Shown here in pieces: positions 1 through 8,077 of a DNA stretch of 64,000 bases. The stretch covers positions 1 through 64,000 of the forward strand of contig NZ_LZSV01000029.1 of NCBI RefSeq assembly GCF_001665605.1, in the 5' to 3' direction. The notes under the pieces are model-generated. The model had not been told where the DNA came from. It saw nothing but the letters and a program-made list of their open reading frames with translations, and searched no databases. Position 1 is the first letter of the stretch. Every line of letters begins with the position of its first letter. Made by a program: the position numbers and the translations under genes. This stretch comes from Mycobacterium sp. 852014-50255_SCH5639931 (lineage in GTDB: Bacteria > Actinomycetota > Actinomycetes > Mycobacteriales > Mycobacteriaceae).

Positions 1-685
1 GGTCCTTGGCTTCGACGCGGAACCGCACGCCGTAGCGGTCTAGCCCCAGCGGGCGCACCTGCCCGCGGCGCAACGGCGCAGGCAACCGGGACACCAGCCG
101 CGCAACGACGTCGCTGTGGGCGGTGTCCAGATGCCACAGCAGGTTCGACTCGATCTCGCAGAACGGGTCGGGCCGGGCCGCCAGGAGATCCGCCACGCTG
201 ACGGGCTCGGCGCCGGTGGCGTCGGTGACGACGACGGACGCGACCTCCAGCCGGACCAGGGTGTAGCGAGGTTCCTGCCCGTCGGACGGCGCGCATCGCG
301 GGGTGTCGACCTGAAGCAACGCGGGGTGCGGCCACTCGGCGGCGATCAGGTCGACCGTCTCGGCGACCTCGGCAGGGTGGAATTCGTGCAGCTGCCCGCG
401 CACCCACACCAGCGAGCGCACCGGCTCCCGCAGCGGAAGGGGTGCGTAGTCGGTCAATTCCAGGAGCGCCTGCGACCCGGCGACGGCGCCGTCCGGTCGG
501 CCTTCGCGCTCACTGGGGATCGCCAGCGCGAAAGACCCGTCGGGCAGTAGGTGATGCACGGGCGTCACGACGGGGTCCTGGCGCGCGGGCGCGGACTCCA
601 GCGCCAGGAGCGCGCCACCGGCTCGGACACACGCGCTGCGGATACGTTCGGCCGTCGTCGGGGCGGGGCAGGTCAGGGGTAACAC
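1..685 (-). CDS. DUF2470 / heme-utilisation-like protein (Rv3839 family), C-terminus off the window edge
   Basis: This reading frame is open from a GTG at 685 to the window edge (228 codons visible). A good ribosome binding site (AAGGAG on the minus strand, about 690-695) lies 4-5 bases before the GTG. The C-terminal part carries a DUF2470-like stretch (a segment reading WHLDTAHSDVV, then LDRYGVRFRVE), a fold seen in heme-oxygenase-like and split-barrel FMN proteins. Position next to pheA matches M. tuberculosis Rv3839, known as an IdeR-controlled iron-responsive gene. An iron-box-like sequence sits directly upstream, so iron repression is inferred. The enzymatic function is unknown; heme or flavin binding is only a guess. 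Confidence 0.8.
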   Translation of the reverse strand, partial: MLPLTCPAPTTAERIRSACVRAGGALLALESAPARQDPVVTPVHHLLPDGSFALAIPSEREGRPDGAVAGSQALLELTDYAPLPLREPVRSLVWVRGQLHEFHPAEVAETVDLIAAEWPHPALLQVDTPRCAPSDGQEPRYTLVRLEVASVVVTDATGAEPVSVADLLAARPDPFCEIESNLLWHLDTAHSDVVARLVSRLPAPLRRGQVRPLGLDRYGVRFRVEAKD

Positions 686-698
686 CGTTCTCCTTAGA

Positions 699-717
699 TT
701 AGGTAAGCCTAAGTTAA
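699..717 (-). promoter_or_regulatory. IdeR (iron-box) operator
   Basis: The 19 bases TTAGGTAAGCCTAAGTTAA match the mycobacterial IdeR consensus TTAGGTTAGGCTAACCTAA at 15 positions. The site is 13 bases upstream of the GTG of the DUF2470 gene and next to its ribosome binding site, so bound IdeR would block that gene. It is also about 58 bases upstream of pheA on the other strand. IdeR control of the homologous M. tuberculosis gene is established; control here is inferred from the match. Confidence 0.75.
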
Positions 718-775
718 CTTAGATGGCGGGGCGCCGCAAGAGCGGTTTGCCGCCGGTCGCCGCTAGGGTTGGGGC

Positions 776-1726
776 GTGGTCCGCATCGCTTATCTCGGTC
801 CGGAAGGGACGTTCACCGAGGCGGCGCTGTTGCAGATCACGGCCGCCGGTCTGGTTCCCGGCCAGGGGCCCGACGAGGTCGGGCGACTGCCCGTCGACAG
901 CACCGCCGCGGCGCTGGACGCGGTGCGCGACGGCGGCGCCGAATACGCCTGCGTCCCGATCGAGAATTCGATCGACGGGTCGGTGACGCCCACGCTGGAC
1001 AGCTTGGCCATCGGGTCGCCCCTGCAAGTCTTCGCCGAGACAACCCTGGATGTCGCGTTCACGATCGTCGTCAAACCCGGCTGCACGGCCGACGCCGTGC
1101 GCACCCTGGCGGCCTTTCCCGTGGCGGCGGCGCAGGTGCGGCGGTGGGTCGCCGCCAACCTGCCCGAGGCCGAGCCCCGGCCGGCGTATTCCAACGCCGA
1201 CGCGGCGCGGCAGGTGGCCGAGGGACAGGCCGACGCCGCGGTGACCTCGCCCCTGGCCGCCACCCGCTGGGGACTGGCCGCGCTGGCCGACGGGGTGGTC
1301 GACGAGCCCAACGCCTGCACGCGCTTTCTCCTGGTGGGCCTGCCGGGCGCGCCGCCGCCCCGCAGCGGGGCGGACCGGACGGCGGTGGTGCTACGGATCG
1401 ACAACGCGCCGGGTGCGTTGTTGGGCGCGCTCACCGAATTCGGGATCCGCGGCATCGACCTGACGCGGATCGAGTCCAGGCCGACCCGGACCGCGCTGGG
1501 CACCTACGTCTTCTTCGCCGACTGCGTGGGCCACATCGACGACGACGCCGTCGCCGAGGCACTTAAAGCACTGCACCGTCGTTGTGCCGATGTGCGATAC
1601 CTGGGATCTTGGCCGACGGGCTCGCCCGCCGGGGTGCTGCCGCCGCCGGCCGACGAGGCGGCCCGCTGGCTGGCGCGGCTACGCGAAGGAAAATTGGGAA
1701 CGGCGGCCGGGGGAATCGAGCTGTGA
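776..1726 (+). CDS. pheA: Prephenate dehydratase
   Basis: PheA converts prephenate to phenylpyruvate in phenylalanine biosynthesis in the cytoplasm. The 316-residue protein begins VRIAYLGPEGTFTE, the standard dehydratase start, and has the CVPIENSIDGSV substrate-site segment and the catalytic-type TRF motif (NACTRFLL). A C-terminal ACT domain contains the ESRP motif (TRIESRPT) that binds phenylalanine for feedback inhibition. The GTG at 776 gives a length close to the roughly 320-residue mycobacterial enzyme. Its stop overlaps the start of the next gene (GTGA), so the two are probably translationally coupled. Confidence 0.95.
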   Translation: MVRIAYLGPEGTFTEAALLQITAAGLVPGQGPDEVGRLPVDSTAAALDAVRDGGAEYACVPIENSIDGSVTPTLDSLAIGSPLQVFAETTLDVAFTIVVKPGCTADAVRTLAAFPVAAAQVRRWVAANLPEAEPRPAYSNADAARQVAEGQADAAVTSPLAATRWGLAALADGVVDEPNACTRFLLVGLPGAPPPRSGADRTAVVLRIDNAPGALLGALTEFGIRGIDLTRIESRPTRTALGTYVFFADCVGHIDDDAVAEALKALHRRCADVRYLGSWPTGSPAGVLPPPADEAARWLARLREGKLGTAAGGIEL

Positions 1727-2409
1727 CCGGCCGGCTGGTGCTTTTGCGACACGGCCAGTCGTACGGCAATGTCGAACGCAGGCTGGACACCCGGCCGCCG
1801 GGGGCGGAGCTGACGCCGCTGGGCCGCGACCAGGCCCGCGCCTTCGCGCGCGGTACGGGACGGCCCGGGCTGCTGGCGCACTCGGTGGCGATCCGGGCAT
1901 CGCAGACGGCCGGTGTCATCGGCGGCGAGCTCGAGATGGCCGCCGTCGAAGTGAGCGGAATTCACGAGGTCCAGGTCGGTGGCCTGGAAAACCGCAACGA
2001 CGACGACGCGGTCGCGGAATTCAACGCGATCTACCAGCGATGGCATCATGGGGATCTCGACCTTCCGCTGCCCGGCGGAGAAACCGGCCACGACGTGTTG
2101 GACCGCTACGTGCCGGTGCTCACCGACCTGCGCCTGCGCTACCTCGACGACCACGACTGGGCGGGCGACATCGTCGTCGTCAGCCATGGTGCGGCGATTC
2201 GACTGGCCGCCGCCGTGCTGGCGGGTGTGGACGCCGGCTTCGCGCTGGATAACCACCTGGACAACGCCGAATCGGTGGTGTTGGCCCCGATCACCGACGG
2301 GCGGTGGAGCTGCTTGCGATGGGGGGCCCTGACGCCCCCGTTCTACCCCGAGTCCGAGGCCAGTCCCGTCGCGGACGCGGTGCACTCGAGCACCGACCCG
2401 ATGGGCTGA
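1723..2409 (+). CDS. Histidine phosphatase superfamily (phosphoglycerate-mutase-like) protein, Rv3837c family
   Basis: A 228-residue cytoplasmic protein of the 2H-phosphatase superfamily. The nucleophilic RHG motif is at the very N-terminus (LVLLRHGQSYGN) and the second histidine is in VVSHGAAIR. The GTG at 1723 overlaps the pheA stop by 4 bases and places RHG near residue 9, as usual; a longer frame upstream would lie inside pheA and is rejected. The family includes mutases and phosphatases, and the substrate cannot be read from sequence. Coupling to pheA is conserved in M. tuberculosis. Confidence 0.9.
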   Translation: MTGRLVLLRHGQSYGNVERRLDTRPPGAELTPLGRDQARAFARGTGRPGLLAHSVAIRASQTAGVIGGELEMAAVEVSGIHEVQVGGLENRNDDDAVAEFNAIYQRWHHGDLDLPLPGGETGHDVLDRYVPVLTDLRLRYLDDHDWAGDIVVVSHGAAIRLAAAVLAGVDAGFALDNHLDNAESVVLAPITDGRWSCLRWGALTPPFYPESEASPVADAVHSSTDPMG

Positions 2410-2416
2410 CACTCGG

Positions 2417-2608
2417 TCAAACGGCCAGCGCGACCGCTTCGAAGCACTCGCAGCCGACGGCGTCGCAGTCGATCACGAAGGCGTGCGGCAACAGCTCGGG
2501 GCTGAAGCAATCCGGCTCCGTGCACTCCGAGCGGCGCAGGGAATGGCGAATGATGGTGCCGTGACAGTGATCTAAGCCTGCCCGGCAGTCGCGGCAGTCA
2601 GCACTCAT
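2417..2608 (-). CDS. Small cysteine-rich conserved hypothetical protein
   Basis: A 63-residue protein with six to seven cysteines and clustered histidines: CRDC near the N-terminus, then HCHGTIIRH, then CTEPDC and CDAVGCEC. Such spacing suggests a small metal-binding (zinc-ribbon-like) protein. It is convergent with the histidine phosphatase gene and ends 7 bases from it. The start ATG at 2608 gives the complete cysteine pattern. I recall similar short proteins next to this locus in other mycobacteria, but function is unknown. The composition argues against a chance frame. Confidence 0.65.
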   Translation of the reverse strand: MSADCRDCRAGLDHCHGTIIRHSLRRSECTEPDCFSPELLPHAFVIDCDAVGCECFEAVALAV

Positions 2609-2681
2609 AACCCGTTCATAGCACCGGCCGCGGACAAATCCGGGATGCCGCGCCCATGAATCCGGCGCGGCTGACAGGCCG

Positions 2682-3020
2682 TCAGGCCCAACCCAGTTCT
2701 TCCAGCCGGTCGTCGTCGATGCCGAAGTGGTGGGCGACCTCGTGGATCACCGTGATCGCCACCTCCTCGACGACGTCATCCTCGGAATCGCAGACGTCCA
2801 GCAGCGCCTCGCGGTAGATGGTGATGGCGTCGGGGAGCGAGCCGGCGTAGTCGGAGTCCCGCTCTGTGAGGGCGACCCCTTCGTATAGCCCGAGCAGTTC
2901 GCCGTCCTCGGGATGGCGGTCGCCGACCAGCACGACGACGTTGTCCATCGCGGCCGCCAGCTGGGGCGGGATCAGGTCGAGCGCGTCGGACACCAGTTCG
3001 TCGAACCGCTGGGGATCCAT
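2682..3020 (-). CDS. Zincin-like metallopeptidase family protein (Rv3836 family)
   Basis: A 112-residue protein of the short zincin family (formerly DUF1025). The C-terminal HEVAH metal-binding motif is at about residues 93-97, followed by FGIDDDRLEELGW, typical of the family. The core begins MDPQRFDELVSDALD, matching the usual N-terminus, so I use the ATG at 3020. A GTG at 3032 would add four residues and give a 4-base gap from the upstream gene; longer arginine-rich starts overlap the upstream gene and look spurious. Probably co-transcribed with the upstream membrane protein. Substrate unknown. Confidence 0.85.
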   Translation of the reverse strand: MDPQRFDELVSDALDLIPPQLAAAMDNVVVLVGDRHPEDGELLGLYEGVALTERDSDYAGSLPDAITIYREALLDVCDSEDDVVEEVAITVIHEVAHHFGIDDDRLEELGWA

Positions 3021-3036
3021 CCGCGCGGGCACGCGG

Positions 3037-4410
3037 CTAGCCCCCGGGCGGCGGCGCGGGCGGCGCCTCCGGCGCCGGGTTGGCCGGCGGTGGCGCCCCA
3101 CCGTCCGCGGGTGGCGGAGCCTGCGGTGGCGCCCCGGCGTCCGCCGGGGGCGGGGCCTGCGGCGCCTGGGGAGCCGGGTTGTCCGAGGCGGGCGCCTGAG
3201 GCGCTACCGCTGGCTGCTGACCCGGGAGGTGCTGATTGTTCGGCGGGATCTCCGGGGGCGCGCCGGCCTGGCTCTGCGGGGCCTGAGCCGGCACCTGGAG
3301 CGGTATCGGCGGCATGGTGAGCCGCTCTTCGGGAATGTCGGGCGGCGGCACCGGCGGCTGCCCGTTGATGAGCAGCTGGCCCTTTGCGCTGTTGACCAGT
3401 GTGGCCCAGCCGCCGTTGCCCAAGGTTGCGCCGATGCTGCAGGCGACCTCGCGGCTGCCGGCCGTCCAGCTGGCCAGCGGCACGGTTGGGTAGATCAGCG
3501 TCAGGGTGGTGGTGCGCAACTTGACCGGCGCCAGGTAGGCGTCCGTCATCTTCGTGCACAGATCCTTGATGTACCCGTCCTGGTCGGGCTCCGCCGGCAG
3601 CGCGCCGGGGAACTTCTCGGCCAGGTTGACCGTGCCGGTCACTTCCATCGCGTGCGGCGCCGCACACTCGACCGGTGCATCGACCGGCTGGTTGGTGGTC
3701 GAGTCGATGCCCAGGCAGGTGCCGGCCGGCCAGACCTTGGACTGGTCAACCTCGGCGACCTTGCCCTTGAAGGCCTGTTGCTGGTTGTTGGGGCCGGGCA
3801 GCTGGAGCCCGCACAACATGCGGCGCTCGCCGGCCTGGCGCCAGGCCCGGTCACCGGGCCACAGCAGGCTGACGGTGAACTTGCTGTTGGGATCGAACTT
3901 GGGGCCCAGGTAGTTGCGCACGGCGGACTCGCACTGCTCCTGGGTGATCTGCTGAATGCGGGCGGGCGAGGGGGGAGCGGCGTTGGGGCCGTACTCGGCG
4001 CCCGGGAACGTCCGCATGTCGATCGATTCGGCGACTTCGAACTTGTGGTCGTCGGCGCAGTTAATGATCTTCGCCGACTCCGGAGTGGCGTCCGGCCAGA
4101 TCAGGCAGTCACCGCTGGAGGCCTTGTTGAAGGCGGCGTCGCTCTTGCTTCCGGTGGTGGGTACCGGGTTGCCGTCGAGATAGCCGGACAGCCGCCCCGC
4201 GCCGGTGCCCCCCACCGGCAGCGCGGTGACCAGCCCGGCGATCAACAGGCCGCCCAGCGCGGTCAGCAACAGGGCGCGCCGAGTCGCCTGCGCCTGCAGA
4301 CTGCGTGGCCACCGGAAGCCGGGTTGCGGCTGTTCCGGCTCGGCGGAATGGGCATCGGACTCCGGGGCTTCCGGAAGGTCCGTCTCGGGCGCTGGCGACA
4401 TCGGCTCCAT
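3037..4410 (-). CDS. Septum-formation-domain membrane-anchored protein (Rv3835 family)
   Basis: A 457-residue protein with a short acidic cytoplasmic N-terminus, one transmembrane segment (about residues 45-65, ALLLTALGGLLIAGLVTAL) and a large extracytoplasmic part. That part holds two repeats of a septum-formation-type domain with conserved cysteines. The last roughly 90 residues are a low-complexity Pro/Ala/Gln tail with PPPADAGAPP-type repeats. The ATG at 4410 is preferred over a TTG at 4440. It is divergent from serS and just upstream of the zincin gene. The tail may span or contact the cell wall; this and the septal role are inferred only from the domain name. Confidence 0.8.
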   Translation of the reverse strand: MEPMSPAPETDLPEAPESDAHSAEPEQPQPGFRWPRSLQAQATRRALLLTALGGLLIAGLVTALPVGGTGAGRLSGYLDGNPVPTTGSKSDAAFNKASSGDCLIWPDATPESAKIINCADDHKFEVAESIDMRTFPGAEYGPNAAPPSPARIQQITQEQCESAVRNYLGPKFDPNSKFTVSLLWPGDRAWRQAGERRMLCGLQLPGPNNQQQAFKGKVAEVDQSKVWPAGTCLGIDSTTNQPVDAPVECAAPHAMEVTGTVNLAEKFPGALPAEPDQDGYIKDLCTKMTDAYLAPVKLRTTTLTLIYPTVPLASWTAGSREVACSIGATLGNGGWATLVNSAKGQLLINGQPPVPPPDIPEERLTMPPIPLQVPAQAPQSQAGAPPEIPPNNQHLPGQQPAVAPQAPASDNPAPQAPQAPPPADAGAPPQAPPPADGGAPPPANPAPEAPPAPPPGG

Positions 4411-4522
4411 TCTGACAGCAGCACCTGTGGAGTGTGACAAACGTTATGGATGTGAGTCCTGGGACCTGACGGGGCGGGTGCACTGCGCACTGTGCAGAGC
4501 CGGTGAAAGTAGTCTCAGGGCC

Positions 4523-5782
4523 GTGATCGACCTCAAGCTGCTCCGCGAAAACCCCGACGCCGTGCGCCGGTCACAGACCAGCCGGGGCGAGGACCCGGCG
4601 CTGGTCGACGCCTTGCTGGTGGCCGATGCCGCCCGCCGGGCGGCGATCTCGTCGGCCGATGCGCTGCGCGCCGAACAGAAGTCGGCCAGCAAGAGCGTCG
4701 GCGCAGCGTCCCCCGAGGAGCGCCCCGCCAAGCTGGCGCGCGCCAAGGAGTTGGCCGAGCAGGTGAAGGCCGCCGAGACCGAGCAGGCCGAGGCCGAGGC
4801 GGCGTTCACCGCCGCACACATGGCGATCTCCAACCTCGTCATCGACGGGGTGCCCGCCGGCGGGGAGGACGAATACCGCGTCCTGGAGGTGGTGGGCGAG
4901 CCCGCTCAGCTGCAAGACCCGAAGGACCACCTGGAGCTCGGCGAGTCGCTGGGGCTGATCGACATGCAGCGCGGCGCAAAGGTGTCCGGGTCGCGCTTCT
5001 ACTTCCTGACCGGTCGGGGCGCCCTGTTGCAGCTCGGGCTGTTGCAGCTTGCGCTGCGGCTGGCCGTGGACAACGGCTTCATCCCGATGATCCCGCCGGT
5101 GCTCGTGCGCCCCGAGGTGATGGCCGGCACCGGGTTCCTGGGCGCCCACGCCGACGAGATCTACCGCGTCGAGGCCGACGACCTCTACCTGGTCGGCACC
5201 TCCGAGGTGCCGCTGGCCGGCTACCACGCCGACGAGATCCTGGACCTGTCCGGCGGCCCGCTGCGCTACGCGGGCTGGTCGTCGTGCTTCCGGCGGGAGG
5301 CCGGCAGCTACGGCAAGGACACCCGCGGCATCATCCGGGTGCATCAGTTCGACAAGGTCGAAGGGTTCGTCTACTGCACGCCCGCCGAAGCCGAGGCCGA
5401 ACACGAACGGCTGCTGGGCTGGCAGCGCGAGATGCTGGCCCAGATCGGGGTGCCGTATCGGATCATCGACGTAGCGGCAGGGGATCTCGGGTCGTCGGCT
5501 GCCCGCAAATTCGACTGTGAGGCATGGGTTCCCACGCAGGGCACCTACCGCGAGCTGACGTCGACGTCGAACTGCACCACCTTCCAGGCGCGCCGGCTGG
5601 CGACGCGCTACCGCGACGCCAACGGCAAGCCACAGACCGCGGCCACCCTGAACGGCACGCTGGGCACCACCCGGTGGCTGGTGGCGATCCTGGAGAACCA
5701 CCAACAGCCCGACGGCAGCGTGCGGGTGCCCGACGCGCTCGTGCCGTTCGTCGGCACGGAGCTGCTCGAGCCGATCAGCTAG
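4523..5782 (+). CDS. serS: Seryl-tRNA synthetase
   Basis: This class II synthetase charges tRNA-Ser (and tRNA-Sec where present). The 419 residues equal the M. tuberculosis length. It begins VIDLKLLRENPDAVRRS, followed by the long antiparallel coiled-coil tRNA-binding arm (about residues 25-105, Ala/Glu rich). The catalytic core has motif 2 (FRREAGSYGKDTRG) and motif 3 (NGTLGTTRWLVAILEN). The GTG at 4523 is fixed by the conserved N-terminus; longer frames upstream are non-coding. It is convergent with the AraC gene, with no bases between the stops. Confidence 0.97.
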   Translation: MIDLKLLRENPDAVRRSQTSRGEDPALVDALLVADAARRAAISSADALRAEQKSASKSVGAASPEERPAKLARAKELAEQVKAAETEQAEAEAAFTAAHMAISNLVIDGVPAGGEDEYRVLEVVGEPAQLQDPKDHLELGESLGLIDMQRGAKVSGSRFYFLTGRGALLQLGLLQLALRLAVDNGFIPMIPPVLVRPEVMAGTGFLGAHADEIYRVEADDLYLVGTSEVPLAGYHADEILDLSGGPLRYAGWSSCFRREAGSYGKDTRGIIRVHQFDKVEGFVYCTPAEAEAEHERLLGWQREMLAQIGVPYRIIDVAAGDLGSSAARKFDCEAWVPTQGTYRELTSTSNCTTFQARRLATRYRDANGKPQTAATLNGTLGTTRWLVAILENHQQPDGSVRVPDALVPFVGTELLEPIS

Positions 5783-6529
5783 CTAGCGCGCCTTCGTCAG
5801 CCGGCCCGGGGTGTGACCGAAGGCTCGCCGGTAGGTGTCGATGAAGGCACTTGTTGTGGCCCAACCGCATTCGGCTGCCACCGACGTGACGTCGTGCCGC
5901 TCGGCGAGCAGCACCAGGGCGCGCTGCAGGCGGAGCTGGGTGCGCCATTGCGGAAAGGTCATCGCCAGCTCGTCGCTGAACAGTCGGCTCAGGGTGCGTT
6001 GGCTGACGCCGATCCGCTGGCCGATCTGCGGCAGCGTCAACGACGCGGCCAGGTTGTCGGCGATCAACGCGCACGCGTCGCGCAGCCTGCCGTCGACGGG
6101 CGTGGGAATCCACAGCGGCTCGCCGGCGCTGGTCGCCCGCAACTGATCGTGCAGTACGGCCAGCATCCGGTGGTGCTCGTCGCTGTCGGTCCGATCGGTC
6201 TGCGAACACGCGATGATGAGTTCCCGCATCAACGGGTTGACCGCCAGCACGGCGGGCGCCGCCGGCCCGCGGCGATAGCGACGGGGATCCAGTGCGACGC
6301 CGTGAAACTGCGTGGGGCCGTGGAACTTATGTTCGTGCCAGCAGCCCGCCGGGATCCAGATCGCCCGGTTCGCCGGCGTGATCCAGGTGCCGGCCGGGGT
6401 GGTGACCGAGACCGCGCCTGAGGACGGGTAGACCACCTGGTGCAAGGGATGCCGATGCCGATCGATCCGGGCCCCCGGCGGCAGCGCCAGCGATGATGTC
6501 GCCGGACCGTGGTGGCTGATTTCTGACAT
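5783..6529 (-). CDS. AraC-family transcriptional regulator with cupin domain (Rv3833 family)
   Basis: A 248-residue one-component regulator. An N-terminal cupin sensor (about residues 10-85, HRHPLHQVVYPSSG) is followed by two C-terminal helix-turn-helix motifs (TLPQIGQRIGVSQRTLSRLF and TSVAAECGWATTSAFIDTYR). The recognition-helix architecture is typical of AraC/XylS. It is divergent from the methyltransferase gene (55 bases apart), which is a plausible target. Ligand unknown. Confidence 0.9.
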   Translation of the reverse strand: MSEISHHGPATSSLALPPGARIDRHRHPLHQVVYPSSGAVSVTTPAGTWITPANRAIWIPAGCWHEHKFHGPTQFHGVALDPRRYRRGPAAPAVLAVNPLMRELIIACSQTDRTDSDEHHRMLAVLHDQLRATSAGEPLWIPTPVDGRLRDACALIADNLAASLTLPQIGQRIGVSQRTLSRLFSDELAMTFPQWRTQLRLQRALVLLAERHDVTSVAAECGWATTSAFIDTYRRAFGHTPGRLTKAR

Positions 6530-6584
6530 AACACGGCAGATTATCGGAAGTGCGCCTTCCTCCGGTGCGCCTAACGTCGCGGTT

Positions 6585-7154
6585 ATGGGAATGAATCTTC
6601 TGCACCGGCGCCGGTGTAGCTCGGCGGCCTGGGAGAAAGCGGTGGCGGGGCAGCTGTTGCCCTGGGCGTTGGACGGCGTGGAATTGGGTTCGCGGACTTT
6701 GGAAATCGGCCCGGGCTACGGGGCGACGACGCGCGCCCTGCTGGACAGGGCCGATTCGCTCACCGCCGTCGAGGTCGACGCCGCGATGGCCGACCGCCTT
6801 GAGCGCCGCTACGGCGAACGGGCCCGCATCATCCACGGCGACGGCGCCGACACCGGGCTGCCCGCCGATGACTTCACCTCGGTGGTGTGCTTCACCATGC
6901 TGCACCACGTGCCCAGCGCCGAATCGCAGGACCGGCTCTTCGCCGAGGCGTTCCGGGTGCTGCGGCCGGGCGGGGTGTTCGCCGGCAGCGACGGTGTCCC
7001 GTCGCTGTCCTTCCGGCTGCTGCACATCGCCGACACCTACAACCCGATCGCGCCCGATGATCTGGGCGCGCGGTTGCGCAACGCGGGATTCGCCGATGTC
7101 CAGATCCACCCCTTAGGTGGGCGGCAACGGTGGCGCGCCGTCAAACCGACCTGA
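6585..7154 (+). CDS. Class I SAM-dependent methyltransferase (Rv3832c family)
   Basis: A 189-residue cytoplasmic methyltransferase. The SAM-binding glycine motif I is TLEIGPGYGATT (about residues 38-49), the acidic ribose contact is AVEVDAAM, and motif IV is VVCFTMLHHVP, followed by LRPGGVFAGSD. The substrate is not evident. It diverges from the AraC regulator, which probably controls it. Its 3' end overlaps the convergent gene by 14 bases. Confidence 0.9.
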   Translation: MGMNLLHRRRCSSAAWEKAVAGQLLPWALDGVELGSRTLEIGPGYGATTRALLDRADSLTAVEVDAAMADRLERRYGERARIIHGDGADTGLPADDFTSVVCFTMLHHVPSAESQDRLFAEAFRVLRPGGVFAGSDGVPSLSFRLLHIADTYNPIAPDDLGARLRNAGFADVQIHPLGGRQRWRAVKPT

Positions 7155-7716
7155 AGGTGGGGCTGCCCGCCTCGAGCGGGACCCGGGCGGCACGCGCGGT
7201 GAAGCTGATCGCGTGATACCAGCCGCACAGCATCGTGAGGTCGAGGATCTGGCTTTCGTCGAATTCGGCGCGCAGCGCCGTCCAGAGGGCATCGTCGATG
7301 TCTCGACGGTCGTAGAGCGAATCCACGGCGCGGACGAGTAGGCGATCTCGCTCGGCCGTCCAGCACGGATCGTCGGCGCCGCCGTGGGTCAAGGAGTGGA
7401 CCTGCGCGCGATCGAGACAGGCCTTGTCCGCGAAAAACGCGACGTGCACGCCCCATTCGTACTCGCAGCCGCAGCGAGCGCAGGTGCGGTCGATCACGAT
7501 CTCGCGGTCGCGAAGGGACAGCGACAACGCGCGGCTCAGCTCGTAACCGCCCCAGAGCGTCATGGCCTCGGCCATCGGCATGTTGCGCACCACGACGCGA
7601 AACAGGGCGATGGGCGGCACGTCCGGCGGCATCATCTTCTGCAGTAGGGCCGCCACCGCGGCCTCGTACGGCGGGTCGAGGGCGTCGATGCGAGGCGTTA
7701 CTATTTCCGTAACCAT
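7141..7716 (-). CDS. Carboxymuconolactone decarboxylase / AhpD-like family protein
   Basis: A 191-residue all-helical protein. The core segment CARCGCEYEWGVH contains the CxxC pair and the downstream histidine of AhpD-like proteins that support peroxidase or disulfide-exchange activity. The ATG at 7716 (MVTEIVTPRI) is preferred over a TTG two codons upstream. Its start codon overlaps the start codon of the divergent HxlR regulator within CCATGG, and an inverted repeat covers both. Likely a redox- or electrophile-responsive enzyme under that regulator; substrate unknown. Confidence 0.85.
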   Translation of the reverse strand: MVTEIVTPRIDALDPPYEAAVAALLQKMMPPDVPPIALFRVVVRNMPMAEAMTLWGGYELSRALSLSLRDREIVIDRTCARCGCEYEWGVHVAFFADKACLDRAQVHSLTHGGADDPCWTAERDRLLVRAVDSLYDRRDIDDALWTALRAEFDESQILDLTMLCGWYHAISFTARAARVPLEAGSPTFRSV

Positions 7717-7740
7717 GGACAAGAAAGCTACGTTACGGAA
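7705..7740. promoter_or_regulatory. Inverted-repeat operator between the HxlR and AhpD-like genes
   Basis: A perfect 9-base inverted repeat, TTCCGTAAC (7705-7713) and GTTACGGAA (7732-7740), has an 18-base spacer. The spacer contains the shared CCATGG in which the two divergent starts overlap. Position and symmetry suggest binding of the dimeric HxlR-type regulator, repressing both genes. No experimental support; inferred from symmetry and location. Confidence 0.6.
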
Positions 7741-8077
7741 TCCGAAACGTCAATCGGTTGCTCGACCGGGGCGCCCCGTGCGGGGGTCGACGACCGGGCG
7801 GCCGCTCATGGCGGCCCTCGATCTCCTCGGGCGGCGCTGGTCGCTGCGGATCCTGTGGGAGCTTCGCGACGGTCCGCTGGGGGCGAGGTCGTTGCGGGAG
7901 CGCTGCGACGGGATGTCTCCCAGCGTCTTGTATGACCGTCTCGGCGAACTGTCGGGCGCCGGCCTGGTCGTCCAGCGCGACGACCAGTCTTACGAGCTCA
8001 GCGAGACCGGCCGGTCGCTGGGCGAGGCGCTCGATCCCCTCGACCAGTGGGCCCGGCGCTGGGCGGACGGAAACTAG
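7715..8077 (+). CDS. HxlR-family winged-helix transcriptional regulator
   Basis: A 120-residue regulator. After a basic 30-residue N-terminal extension the HxlR domain begins at GRPLMAALDLLGRRWSLRIL, followed by the recognition region MSPSVLYDRLGELSGAGLV and a basic wing. The ATG at 7715 is used, but it lies inside the putative operator and overlaps the divergent start; a later start nearer the domain is possible. HxlR proteins often sense reactive electrophiles or quinones. Its stop overlaps the stop of the next gene within CTAG. Confidence 0.88.
   Translation: MDKKATLRNPKRQSVARPGRPVRGSTTGRPLMAALDLLGRRWSLRILWELRDGPLGARSLRERCDGMSPSVLYDRLGELSGAGLVVQRDDQSYELSETGRSLGEALDPLDQWARRWADGN

Noticed and set aside
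2866..4437. Plus-strand open frame opposite the septum-formation gene
   Set aside because: Arg-rich translation with no domain; the minus-strand gene has clear features.
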